Notes under the pieces: model-generated
Database searches by the model: none
Seen by the model: the letters and a program-made list of their open reading frames with translations, nothing else
What the model was told of the DNA's origin: nothing
NCBI GenBank assembly: GCA_958298945.1
Contig: OY282606.1
Coordinates: 71,287,622-71,351,621 of the forward strand
Direction of reading: 5' to 3'
From: Atherix ibis
Taxonomy: Eukaryota; Arthropoda; Insecta; Diptera; Athericidae
Length of the DNA: 64,000 nucleotides
Program-made: the position numbers and the translations under genes
Shown: positions 13,101-23,699 of the stretch, piece by piece
How positions within the stretch are numbered: position 1 is the first letter of the stretch
Layout of the letters: each line of letters starts with the position of its first letter

Positions 13101-15350
13101 AAAAAATTTCTTAATTCAAATATCAAATATAAATATGACTTGACCTATTAAAATTTTTATTTAATCATTAAAACAAAAAATCTTACGCTCATTAAAATCA
13201 ATTACAACCGAATAGTAAGTACACAAACGAAAGACTTAAGCGACGAACTCGATTCTGCTTCTTCTGTAAGAAAATGTTCAGTGAACCATTCAAACTACAA
13301 TATTTGCATGGAATTATAGCGAATTATAGCAATCATATTAAATACTTTGATCGTATATAAAATAAAAGTGAGCATTTTTATTATTATTTAAATAAATTTC
13401 TTGTCATACTTTAATAATTTTTATCTTAAAATGAACAGAAATAGATATTTTTAGCATTTCCGCGTTTTGTACTAGACGAAGAATAATCGAACGGCTGAAA
13501 ATAACACCAAACAATCGTTCATATTGTGGTATAAATGTTGAAATATCCCCAAAGAAAAAAAAGGTTTTTTTCTCTTTACGAATTTTGATTTAGTCAAGCA
13601 TAAAGTTTTAAATTAAAACTTTTAAGAAAATCTATAGTTATAAACACTAAAATGGATACAATTTGCAGCAAATTGATCACGTAGTAGCTGTTAACGTTTA
13701 TTCATAAATTTATGAATAACAATTCTTTGGTGCTATTTTTTTCTATAAAATATTTTTAAAAAAATTTGTGCATTTTACGTAATAATGAGTCAAGTAAATA
13801 GTATTGGAACGTAAGTTGAAAAGGGAAAAAAATATAGTTACTTTGGTCAATGTCTTACCCACATTCCAATGCAAAATATTTTTCAACATGGCGAACGGCA
13901 GGAAGATTTGCCAAAAAACCATCAGACCATATTTACCTTAGAAATGAAATTATATAGTTGTGTCTCCTCATGTATTTAACAATGAACAATCTAATCGAAT
14001 ATTAAACGAGTATGTTAAGTCATCTTTAGTACTTAGTTATTAATTTAGCTGATAGACAACATAAAATTTTTGTAATAGTTCACCATCAAAAAAATTGTGA
14101 TATTGCAAAAGCAAATTTTTAAAGAAAAGAAAATTTATTTTGCAATTAATAAATGTGCGTGATATTTTTATTAGCGAAAAAAAAAAAATTTGTTAAATAA
14201 ACTTAACTGAAATCAGATAGTAAATATTTGTTATAATTTGACCTTATAACAGTTCAATATTTGCGTCAATTTAATATCAGCTATAATTTTAATATATTGT
14301 ATTATTTGCAGTATAAGTATTTGTGTACTAGTTTACCTATTATTTATCAAAATTTTTTTTTATTGACTATGTATTTTTCAATAGCACCTTTTCAATTTCT
14401 ATAGGAAATTTTACTTTTTATTTTCAAAAATAAATTTTAAATAAAAACCTAATCATATATTATTTAATTTAATATAATTGAACTTTTTCTATTAAATCAT
14501 TCGTAGATTATAACAGAATATATTTTTTTTAGGTGTGATTTGGATTGCTTGTCCATTTTTTTATAAATTACGCAATATTTAAGACCATATTTGAATTAAC
14601 GATGGCAACATTTGAATGCATATAGTGTTAGTTCTTTAAATACTTTTATTATGAATTGATGAGCAAATTTTCATAGAAATCTTGGTAAAGGAGCATTTTA
14701 TTTAACACACAAGAAACTCATAAACAACTGACATAAAAAAGAATTTTTTTAAAAAAAAAAAGGTCAGAAGCATACTCAGAAATTGCTCAAAAATTGCTAA
14801 CACATCCCAGCCGACCACACTCAATATTTTTTGGCCCTTTCAATAAGGATGAGAGACACTACAGTCGTCTACTATAATTTCTTAATAAATTTTACGAAAA
14901 TCTTTTAGTTTAATTAAAATTTCAAGAAGACACACATCCAACTACTCACTTAATAAAACTACAATTTTTTTGGAAAAAGGAGAATGTTAAAAATTAGAAA
15001 GATTGATTAAGTTTGTAGTCATAAAAATCCTAACAATTATGTTGAAGCCTTCTCAGGGAATTTTGAGAAAACAATATTGAAGTCTTTTGATAATTAACAA
15101 CTACTCGAAGAAAAAGTTTAGCAAATCTTTAAATAATTGATTTGCTTTGAGGTAAATTGTTTTGAAATGTTCATAAAGGTTTATTTTTCCCAAATCTTCG
15201 ACTTTAGGAATAATTTTTTAAAATACTCCATCGAAGAATAATTTTCGCACAAAGGATATACAATGTCCCTTTTGCTAATATAACTAATAAGAATAATAAA
15301 TAAATCCTTTCAATACAATTATCATTTAAAAAGAACAATTAATTTTTGAC
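10200..15350. other. Unannotated AT-rich stretch
   Basis: No open frame of 60 codons or more and no transposon end that I can pair. The only structure noted is a 13-bp perfect hairpin at 10678-10710. A short pyrimidine run (CCCTCCCCCCTCCCC) lies near 12680. I see nothing else in these 5 kb; they could be intron or intergenic sequence. Confidence 0.5.
10678..10710. repeat. Short perfect hairpin (13-bp arms)
   Basis: Arms 10678-10690 and 10698-10710 are perfect reverse complements (ATTTTATATGTAG and its complement) around a 7-base loop. The arms are AT-rich, so a chance origin cannot be excluded. It lies about 480 bp beyond the end of the mariner at 8918-10197. Confidence 0.6.
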
Positions 15351-15423
15351 TATAATTCTACTTATATTATTTGAAATAGGAAATCTTACTTTTTCAAATA
15401 ATACGTATATAAGTAGAATTATA
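15351..15423. repeat. Imperfect hairpin beside a truncated mariner
   Basis: The left arm at about 15351-15376 and the right arm at about 15392-15423 are reverse complements apart from a few extra bases (ACGTAT region) in the right arm. The shared core reads TATAATTCTACTTATA. The pair lies about 200 bp outside the 5' limit of recognisable mariner sequence at 15617. Confidence 0.65.
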
Positions 15424-15616
15424 ATTAAGGTGGCGCAAAATTAACGTTGAGGTTTGAAATCTTTGTAACACATTTGTTTAAGCGATAATTATTATTTTTA
15501 TTTTCTATAAATATAGTATATTAATGGGAAATATTTTTGGTATAATTATGAATAAATCCTTAGAAAATCCGAGAAATTGCGCTCGTAGTGTCGGTAAAGA
15601 TTTTTTTTGTAAGTAG

Positions 15617-16718
15617 CATTATCGACAGGAAAGCTGTCAAAATTTCAGCTCGATCCATAGCGTAGGTCAATTTCTATCGTCGATTAAAGTTAACGAAAGG
15701 CTAAAGAAATCAAAGCCGAGTTGGATGGAGTTATTGGGTGCATGGATTTAAACGTGGCCGTTCATCCACAAAAGATGAACATCGTTCAGGACGCCCAGTT
15801 GAGGTGTCTACTCCTGAAATAATCGACAAAATCCACGATCTGATTTTGAACGATCGGCGAATTAAAGTTCGCGAATTAGTTGAGGCCACGGGCATATCAC
15901 AAGGTACAGTCGCTTCAATTTTGCATAAAAAATTGTCTGTGAAAAAAATTTCGGCAAGATGGGTGCCGCGTTTGCTCTCAGAGAAGAATAAGCGCAATCA
16001 TGTAGTGGACTCTGAGGCTATGTTGGCAATCTTTCATCGTAATCCTGCCGAATTCCTTCGTCGATATGTCACTGTGGACGAAACCTGGATACACTACTAC
16101 ACTCCAGAAACGAAAGACAGTCATCACAGTGGATTTTCAAGGGTGAACGGGCTCCGAAGAAGGCAAAAACTGTGCCATCGGCCGGCAAGGTGATGGCCAC
16201 GGTGTTTTGGGATTCGCAGGGCATCATTTTTATCGACTACTTGGAAAAAGGAAAAACAATAACAGGAGCGTATTACGCGTCGTTATTGCAACGGTTGAGT
16301 GAGGAAATCAAAGAGAAACGCTCCCTTTCTGAAGAAGAAAAAAATCCTCTTGCATCAGGACAATGCGCGTGTGCACACCTGCGCTGTTTCCATGGCCAAA
16401 ATTGTGGAATTGAGAATGGAATTGTTGCAGCATCTCGCTTATTCGCCAGATTTGGCCCCGAGTGACTATTTTCTTTTCCCCAATCTGAAGAAATGGCTTG
16501 GCGGACGACGGTTCACGTCCAACGAGGACGTCATTGCTCAAACGGATGAGTATTTTGCAGAACTTCCGAAATCCTATTTTTTGGACGGGATAAAAATTTT
16601 GGAAAAACGGTTGGAAAAGTGTATAGAGCTAAAAGGAGATTATGTTGAAAAATAAAAATTTTTTTTTAAAAAACAGTTTTTTTCCATCTTTTTTTAAGGA
16701 TTTATTGAACGACCCTCG
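15617..16718 (+). mobile_element. 5'-truncated mariner, lineage 2
   Basis: The right end is intact: an inverted-repeat terminus ending GAACGACCCTCG, followed by TA at 16719-16720. On the left I recognise the usual mariner leader (ATTATCGACAGGAAAGCTGT onward) from about 15617, but no matching left terminus, so the 5' end is lost or rearranged. The leader runs directly into the middle of the transposase, showing a deletion of the N-terminal coding region near 15730. Confidence 0.85.
15738..16655 (+). pseudogene. Mariner transposase (DD34D), N-terminally deleted, two frameshifts
   Basis: This is the best preserved mariner transposase of the window. From 15738 it reads the end of the first DNA-binding helix-turn-helix (GFKRGRSSTKDEHRSGRPVE) and the second (VRELVEATGISQGTVASILH). 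The linker motif is WVPRLLSEKNK, and the first catalytic Asp is in TVDETWIHYYTPET. A one-base loss near 16115 shifts frame; the frame from about 16120 gives VPSAGKVMATVFWDSQGIIF and IDYLEKGKTITGAYY. A compensating one-base gain near 16325 restores the first frame. The second Asp lies in LLHQDNARVHT and the third in YSPDLAPSDYFLFPNLKKW. It ends ELKGDYVEK and TAA at 16653-16655. All three catalytic Asp codons survive, but about 45 N-terminal residues are missing and the frame is broken, so the product is inactive. Confidence 0.92.
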
Positions 16719-16720
16719 TA

Positions 16721-18085
16721 TCCCGCAAGTGGTGGCAATTTTCTGCTTGGGTTAATAACGTAAATTCTTTCTCTCAAATATCTCCAAAAGAAACAGTCAG
16801 GAGAAGGTAAATTCGAAGAAGGACAGTACCAATTCAAATCGCTTTTGTATGAAAAACAAAACTTAGGTGACACCCATTTGTTACTGAAGAAACTGCTCTT
16901 AGAGTCTCCGTAGCTCATATCCTGCTGAATTTTCTTTTACTTTTGCCGGGAAATAACTAAACCGTTGCTCGTAGCTGAACTTTATTTGGGAAAATGCGTA
17001 ATGTACCCAAAATTCTCTGCACAGAAGAAATTCCCGAAACAGATCTGTTTTAGAAATTCCATACGCTGACAAATAAAATTCCAATTAAAATAATATAAAA
17101 ATATTTCTTCTTATATTATTTCTGAAGTATTTAAGATATATGGCACTTGATAAAAACTAAATTTAATTAGTACATATTTTGAATCAAAACTAATTATCTA
17201 ATGATTATTTAAAGATCAATTGAAATAATAACATTGATGATAAATCAATTTAAAACTGTTTGGCATTTTGCCTTGGAAAGGTTTATTTTTTTTAATAACT
17301 TCATTTCCTATGGTGGTAAATCTTCACGAAAATGTACGTAGATAGACAATTTTTTTTATATATAAGTAATTTCTACTTAAAGATAACAATAACCACATTT
17401 GTTGACTGACACTGATTTCACCTCCAGCCGTGTTAGAAAACTATCCAACATTGACAAGGTTTCAGTCTTACAACAATAGCTGATCAAAAGTACGAGTAGC
17501 ATGCATGTTTCGTAGTGATTGAAAATTTTGTATCTGACGTTATGTTGACATGGAGCCGAGCTTTAATCAATTAAGTTATTTTTCTTTTTCATCATCATCG
17601 TCATCATAATATTATACCACCCCACCCCACACCACAGACATCTTAATCAAAAAACCAACGCAGGATTGTTGACAGCATAAAAATTATTATTGAACGCATT
17701 CCAGATCTCTGTAATCGGATAAAATCACTTGCCTTTGTGACAGGTTGTGCTGTTGTGTGGGATGTTCAGAGAAGTCTGTAGATTTGGAAAAAATAAATAA
17801 ATCATTTTTTTTTCTTTTGTTGAACACTATAATTATTTCATCATTTTTTCCACATCATATGGCAGGTAGACAAATGAAATTTTCAATTCCACATTCGATA
17901 TTTTAGAAATTGCAAAATTCCTCATTTGTACACCCTACTTTAAGGACTAGCCGCAAAATTGGCAACATACCATCTCTATATACGTGTACGTATGAACATA
18001 AATATATGTTGTTGGCTAATTATGTTTTAAGTCGAATGGCCTACACTCCCTATCATGTAAAATCCTGTAATATGTAAAGGTAAAA
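16721..18085. other. Unannotated stretch with short minus-strand frames
   Basis: Two minus-strand frames (74 codons at 16694-16918 and 61 codons at 16899-17084) lie in a less AT-rich patch. One contains SPDCFFWRYLRERIYV, which faintly recalls the DUF4817-type transposase C-terminus, but too weakly to call. The tract 17590-17640 contains CAT/GTC triplets and a CCACCCCA-rich run. Nothing else is seen. Confidence 0.4.
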
Positions 18086-18090
18086 AAAAC

Positions 18091-18522
18091 TCATGTTAAA
18101 CCTATCCACTTTTCCATGTAAATTTTTGCACAAATCTTCTTGTCACTAATCCGTATAATCAATGTCACGTGATGTGCACACATTATTGTGAATTCCCAAT
18201 TAAAAGGTAACAATTGATTTCTCAAATTATAACCGTCTGTCATCTTCCACAAATTTGAAAATGAAAAATAAATAAAAAATATAATTTGGAATGCAAAAGA
18301 TACACACGACATTGAGCTACTATCAACTAAAATTTTTAACGCAAAAAATTGCCTATTGTGAACAACAGTCTTCTTATTGTACGCGGCCACATTTATCATC
18401 ATCGGTGCATAATGGCTGTTGATATCTTTTGCCAAGGTGAACAAATATTTCGTAATACCTATACAGGTAAGTTGAAAAACAAGACGTAACCCATTACAAA
18501 ACAATTCGAAAATTATTTTCAT
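18091..18522 (-). CDS. Unrecognised open frame, 143 codons
   Basis: This is one of the longest uninterrupted frames in the window, from the ATG at 18520-18522 to a stop at 18091. The translation is hydrophobic in two stretches (residues about 1-30 and 75-95) and carries scattered Cys residues, but I recognise no domain. A frame this long is unusual at this AT content, yet codon usage is not obviously coding and there is no neighbouring gene structure. It could be a chance frame, a piece of an exon, or a decayed transposon. I assign no function. Confidence 0.2.
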   Translation of the reverse strand: MKIIFELFCNGLRLVFQLTCIGITKYLFTLAKDINSHYAPMMINVAAYNKKTVVHNRQFFALKILVDSSSMSCVSFAFQIIFFIYFSFSNLWKMTDGYNLRNQLLPFNWEFTIMCAHHVTLIIRISDKKICAKIYMEKWIGLT

Positions 18523-19783
18523 ATGAGTTTTGCTTCTTTTTATTATTCTGTTGTTATAGCCTTAATAAATTTTTAATCATTGATAATTTTTTTTTAATAA
18601 TTTATTTATTAATTTAAATTCAATCAGAAGTAAGGTATATAATAAAAAAAAATAAAAAAAATAAACATCCCATAGATATTGACTTGACCAACATTGATAA
18701 TACTCTATTAATGATGATAATAACGATGATCATAATGATGATAATGAGGATAATGATGACTCTTTTCTGCATGGTCAATTCGATTTGTCTTTTAAATAAT
18801 ACGATGCGTTAGATATATTGATTATTATCTTCTACACATATAGTGCCTGTACAATTTTTTCTTTAATATGAGATGATTTTCTATACTGTCTATTAAATTG
18901 AATTTCAAGGGTAAACGTTTTTCTCTCATTAATTATGCTTCATGAAATAAGTTATTGTACTAAAGACATGCAAATTTAATTAGGTTTAAATTAAAAATTT
19001 ATTTCACATCGGAAATTTCCAGATTTTAAAAGGACGTGATTCTATTGCGAATGAATATATATTTTAAACTAGTTTTCAGATTTAAAGGAACTGATTATTA
19101 ATGAAATTTAATTGCTTCTGCATTTTTTCCATATACAATTTTTAATATAATCAATTATTTAAGAATACCATATTTTAGTAGGTGAAATTCTGGCACTCAA
19201 TATCTTCAGTTATGCACTTTACGATTTTAATATAAATAAATATTGTAATTTTTATATATTACTTTATTTATAAAAACTGTTATTTTAAGCATTATCAATT
19301 AGTATAGTTTAAAATAACAACAAAATTTACAATTTAAATGCTAAAAATGTCTAAAAGCTTTCATTTTCAATGCAATAAATCGTACTCCGAATTTTTATTT
19401 TCATCAAATGCAAATGATATAAAAATCACTCTTCTTGCAGTTTTTGTTAAAATTTTTGACATTGGTCAAAAACATATCGTCAATTATTTGGCCAAACTCA
19501 AAATGTATTGTAACTTTCAATCAATTTTCGGCGATTTGATGTAAGAAATTACAATATTATAATTTTTATTCTAAATATAATTAAATTCATTCCAGTCAAT
19601 AAATTTTCAGAATTGGACATTCCAATTTTTAGGTATTTATTGAGAGATTTTCTACCTTTAAAGATTCACTATTTCAATTTTCAAAATTCCTAAATAATTT
19701 TCATTTCTGATTATTTTGTATTCAGCTACTTTTTAAGGGTCGAAATTTTAAGGAGATCCATTATTTTACAAATATTGGAAGTA
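18523..19783. other. Unannotated stretch with GAT-rich microsatellite
   Basis: An imperfect GAT/AAT triplet run occupies 18713-18762. The rest is AT-rich sequence with a 68-codon plus-strand frame at 19338-19544 that shows no family resemblance. Nothing else is seen. Confidence 0.5.
18713..18762. repeat. GAT/AAT triplet microsatellite
   Basis: Imperfect triplet repetition of GATGATAAT-like units over about 50 bases. It is a simple-sequence repeat with no coding context. Confidence 0.75.
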
Positions 19784-20448
19784 TAACGGTTGTTTGATTA
19801 ATACCTGGCCTCTTCTATGCTGTGGTGCACGTTCACTAGTAGAAGTCGATTATTTTCTCTGAACTTTGGTTTCTGGTGGGTGATTGTGCGTCCAGGTTTG
19901 ATCAACAGGTAACAATCGATACAAAAATTCATTTGGAGTACGTTTAAAAAATTCAAATATTCCATTGAAATTGCTACACGAACATCTTTTTGGTCAGGTT
20001 TCTCATACCCAAAATCTTATGTACAATATTTTATGGCCGAATCTGCAAAAATGCTTAAACAATATTTTATGGCCGAATCTGCAAAAATGCTTATACAATA
20101 TTTTATGGCCGAATCCATAAAATACAGCTGAACAATATTTATGGCCGAATCTGCAAAAATGCTTATACGGCCGCACTTAAATTCAACTGAACAATATTAG
20201 TTTAAATATTTTGCTAAAAGTACATATTTTGTCACGGCTTGATATTCGATTTTTTTCATCTTTGTAAAATGAAAAAATTTACTAACTCTAATTGGCTATC
20301 ACTCGCAAACCAAAAGTCACAAGTGTTTGAAAATTTGAAAGGATTTTTGTAAAAATTCATATTTAAATTTTTATTATAAAAATAGATTTTATTTAATAGT
20401 AGCAGCACCATCTGTTGCCGAGGCCATGTATTAATCATACAACCCTCG
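19784..20448 (-). mobile_element. Internally deleted lineage-2 mariner (665 bp)
   Basis: The termini are inverted: left TAACGGTTGTTTGATTAATA and right TATTAATCATACAACCCTCG, each next to TA (19782-19783 and 20449-20450). The body is far shorter than a mariner. It holds a minus-strand coding scrap (about 19830-20005) corresponding to the region around the first catalytic Asp: DQTWTHNHPPETK, where DETWIHHYTPETK is usual, so the Asp is kept but the Glu is changed. The same region appears in the element at 33989-36334. The middle is filled by a minisatellite (20023-20200). It is a non-autonomous derivative. Confidence 0.85.
20023..20200. repeat. Minisatellite of about 36 bp inside a mariner
   Basis: Tandem units begin at 20023, 20059, 20095 and 20132. 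Units 1 and 2 (36 bp each) differ only in the last base. Unit 3 is 37 bp with a diverged second half, and unit 4 is 35 bp. Two partial units follow to 20200. The unit starts ACAATATTTTATGGCCGAAT. The array has clearly expanded within the transposon. Confidence 0.9.
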
Positions 20449-20450
20449 TA

Positions 20451-22045
20451 GCACAAATATAGAGTATATCAAACATAACTGAAGAAATAACTTTTATTGT
20501 AAATTTACTTAAAGATTTTGCTTTAAATATCTATAAATAACATTTAACTATAAAAGTTCAGAAAATACTATATTAATTTTCTGAACTGAAACAAATCTAA
20601 TCTTCAGCAAACGTAAATCTTATCTTTCAGTAAATATACAAATTTTCGGCAAATATAAATAAAATTGATTATTTCATAAAACAGAAATTTAAATAAAAAA
20701 AGGAAGGTTACCGCAGCAAAGTCGGAACTTAAGAAAAAATTAACCGGCTTCCGTTTTAGTTTTATTTCCGTTTTTATAACAATTATTCTTATGCACAGCT
20801 AATAATTTATTCTCTTTTTTTTTCTCTACTGATAATTACCATAAACAATAATAAATATGGTTTCTATTGTATATATTTATATTATGCATAATTCCTTCAA
20901 AAGAAACAATGGAAACGAAAACAGTTATCTGCGAAAGATGTTTTAGAATAAATTTTTAGTTAAAAAAGACAAATTGTTAAAAAATGTTAAATTATAAAAT
21001 TTCAATTAACAAACTTTTGCATTGAGTAAATTAATTAGCTTGTATAGTAGAAGACCTTAAGATATGAGAAAAACTGATATTTTGCTTTTGTTTTATTTCG
21101 ATTTCAGTATGGAGAGCTTTACAAACATTTCGAACTCAACCCCCGAATACGCAACCTTTATAAACTCTACTATTCGAGCACACTCTGTGAAAACTATCAT
21201 TACTTGTCACTTGATAAATTTACTGAATTCGTAATTGTTAACTTTGAAAATGGAGTTAAGTTAATTTCAAATACAGTAGAAAATCATCAGAATTAGATTA
21301 GGAATGAGGAAAAAAAATTATAAGTAGCACATTGTCATAAAGTATTTATTCCGGATTTATTGTAGGACAAATATGAAATAAACAAATAAAATAGAAGCAC
21401 ACGAAACTTGTACAATTTTATTCCAGCTTAATTGCTCTATTGATATAACGCAGCAATTTTGACCTCATTTCATCGCATTGTGTACATTTCTTGCCAATTA
21501 ATTTAACAAACGTTCCACTAAAATTTTAATTAGAAACTTTTCACTAGTTTTTATATACTATAAATCTTAATCTAGTCAAGTCAATCTTAAGATAGTAATC
21601 TATCGTTATTGTACTATCGTCATTGTACTCATATATGCTATTATTCATACCTAAAGTTGGTTATTCGACATTGTTAATTCCGTCCCATTCATGCGCCTAC
21701 AGCTCAAACAGCATTTTTGACATTTTTAACACTTAATTTTTTTCTAATTGAAAAAAAAAGATATTTTAACAAATATGCACCTTTTAAGAAATATAATGTC
21801 CTTTGAATACGTTTAATTGAACATATTTCATGAAAGCAGCATTTCCGAAAACAAACAAAAATAATTTTTTTTTATTCCAGATTCCGTTTTTTTTTTACAT
21901 TTTATTAATTTATGAAATTTTTATCCACTGCCAATGTTACAATAATTTTTTTTGTTTAGTTGTCCCTAGGATATGAGACAGGGGACATGATGTACAGCGA
22001 AGACCATGAGTCCATTTGGTCACCTGTAACTGTGTGGGTTAGATA
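20451..22045. other. Unannotated AT-rich stretch
   Basis: Nothing recognisable. No frame of 60 codons or more lies here. A patch at 21590-21720 is slightly less AT-rich and has repeated ATCGTTATTGTACTATCGTC-like words but no coding signal. Confidence 0.5.
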
Positions 22046-22049
22046 AACT

Positions 22050-22460
22050 CCGTCATTTGTTAGTTGAATAGATCATTAAGAGGAACATAAAAAGAGTTAC
22101 TTGAAAAGCGTGTTGAGGGTATCTAAAAGCTCCAAAAAAGAGCGGATCTCATTAAAAGAGAAATTGTATGTAAGGTGACATTCCATTAGATGATGAGCGA
22201 TAGTGTGTTGAACATCACAGAATGGGCATATGAGGTAAGAGTGGTTTTCGAAAGGAAATTATATTTGAGAGCAGAATGCCTTATCCGAATTTTGAGCAGT
22301 TTCCGTGCTCAGAATTTTGGTAAGAGCGATTTCCTCTCCCTGCCCATTCCATATTTTTTACGAATACCTAAAAGTGTTAATTGCCATTTGGTGAGAAGGT
22401 GCTTTAAGTTAGGGACTGTTGGAACGCAGACCCGTTGCGCAAAAAAGGTCAATTTGTTAA
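22050..22460 (-). pseudogene. LINE 3' tail (C-terminal zinc-knuckle region), remnant
   Basis: Read on the minus strand, the segment gives LICPFCDVQHTIAHHLMECH, with the CxxC...H...C spacing of the C-terminal cysteine-histidine motif found after the RNase H domain in jockey- and R1-like non-LTR retrotransposons. Before it come residues of the type NLKHLLTKWQ and EIALTKI; after it, an open but featureless stretch. In-frame stops break it. The plus-strand frame across the same bases (22190-22471) is a shadow. The motif is seen directly; the family assignment is inference from the motif order. Confidence 0.5.
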
Positions 22461-22689
22461 TTTTCGTTTAACGTCAAAACAGAATGTCATAATTTTAGGT
22501 GTAAGGTTCCATAAGAATAATTTAAAATTTGAGATATTTCAATCTTAAATTTTAAATACTTTTTAGTAAAGAAAATTTTCTGCAATATGGACTGAAATAT
22601 CTGTAAATGAAAAATGCAGGGTGGGCTTACTGAAAGACTGAATGATATAAAACAAAAATAACTTTATCTAAGTTATTTGGAAATATAAT

Positions 22690-23690
22690 AAATGGATTTT
22701 TTTCTCAATATTATTTCTAAAGAACAACATCCTTCAAATGACCAGCATTTGGTCATTCCTGCTCATGAATTCAGATTATTTTCACAGTATTTTCCCTCAT
22801 CATACGTAAGGTACCGAGTCCAAAACGTCGGACTTGAACTCGAATATTCTTCTTCAGTTCTAGAATTGCTCAAACATTATTTACGAAAATCCGTTTTTTT
22901 TAATTAGCTCCGTAAAAGAAGTTTGCTGCCGTCAAATCAAGTGAACGTTAAGGTGTCAACCGAATTCAGAATTTTCCTAAATTATTTATGCAAAATTTCA
23001 CGCAGGAGATTCATCGTCGCCCTAACAGTGTGCGCAGTAGTTCCATCCTGTTCGAACTATACCCCCTGATTATTTTCAGGACGTTATAAATTGTCAAGCA
23101 TTGCCCTGTTAATTCTTTCTTGCTTACCTTCCGATAACTCTTTCAGCTATAACACCGCATCAAACAGTACGTTTTTGGGGATGTAATTGATGTTGATGTA
23201 ATTCCCTGGGATTCTCAGTACCCCAAAATCTAGTTTTTTTTGTTAATTTATTCGTTTAAATCAACATAAGCCTATCACTAATTCTCAGGTTGTTAAAAAA
23301 ATTGTTTTTATCTGTGCTTGAGTATCTTGAGGGAGTACAGCTTGGACCATTTGGACCTTCTATGGGAACATTTTTATGTCCAGTTTCAGAATCTCCTAGA
23401 GCGTTGTTCTGTCGATGGCAACTTGAGCAGTGCGACAACGGGTAGAGGCAAATGCCTTCTCAAGATCACACTGTAGTACAGCTTCCACAGTGCGCTTGAA
23501 CCTCTTGCTGGAACATTGCCGACTGACACAGTTCTTTCACGCCGGGAGATTAGGTTCTGAATCATGTTATAGCTAAGAGATACTCTGACAATAAAATATT
23601 GCTCGTAAAAAATGCATCTTTCACTGGAATCAAAGAACTCAATGAGTTGTATTCGTTGCTGGACACCATACGTAGTCAATTTAATCTTTA
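22690..23690 (-). pseudogene. Tc1/mariner-superfamily transposase with DUF4817-type N-terminus, remnant
   Basis: Minus-strand pieces follow the family order. At about 23680 comes the N-terminal YGVQQRIQLIEFF (DUF4817-like helix-turn-helix). Next is a stretch with TAQVAIDRTTL and EILKLDIKMFPYKVQMVQ (second DNA-binding part), followed by a piece with GKQERINRAML. At about 22990-23060 is FEQDGTTAHTVRATMNLL, the second catalytic motif with its Asp. At about 22700-22860 is ELKKNIRVQVRRFG and ending GHLKDVVF, the usual C-terminus. The third-Asp motif (SPDLTPLDFFLW) is not found and seems deleted. Several frameshifts and stops are present. I could not pair terminal repeats. Family placement is fairly secure. 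Confidence 0.7.
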
Positions 23691-23699
23691 AGGGATGCT

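Noticed and set aside
16694..17084. Two short minus-strand frames considered as another DUF4817-type remnant
   Set aside because: Only one weak motif (SPDCFFWRYLRERIYV) fits; the second catalytic motif and family order are absent.
20023..20200. Repeat array considered as CRISPR-like
   Set aside because: Units are contiguous tandem copies without spacers, inside a mariner in a eukaryotic genome.
22692..22907. Plus-strand frame of 71 codons
   Set aside because: It is antisense to the C-terminal part of the transposase remnant at 22690-23690.
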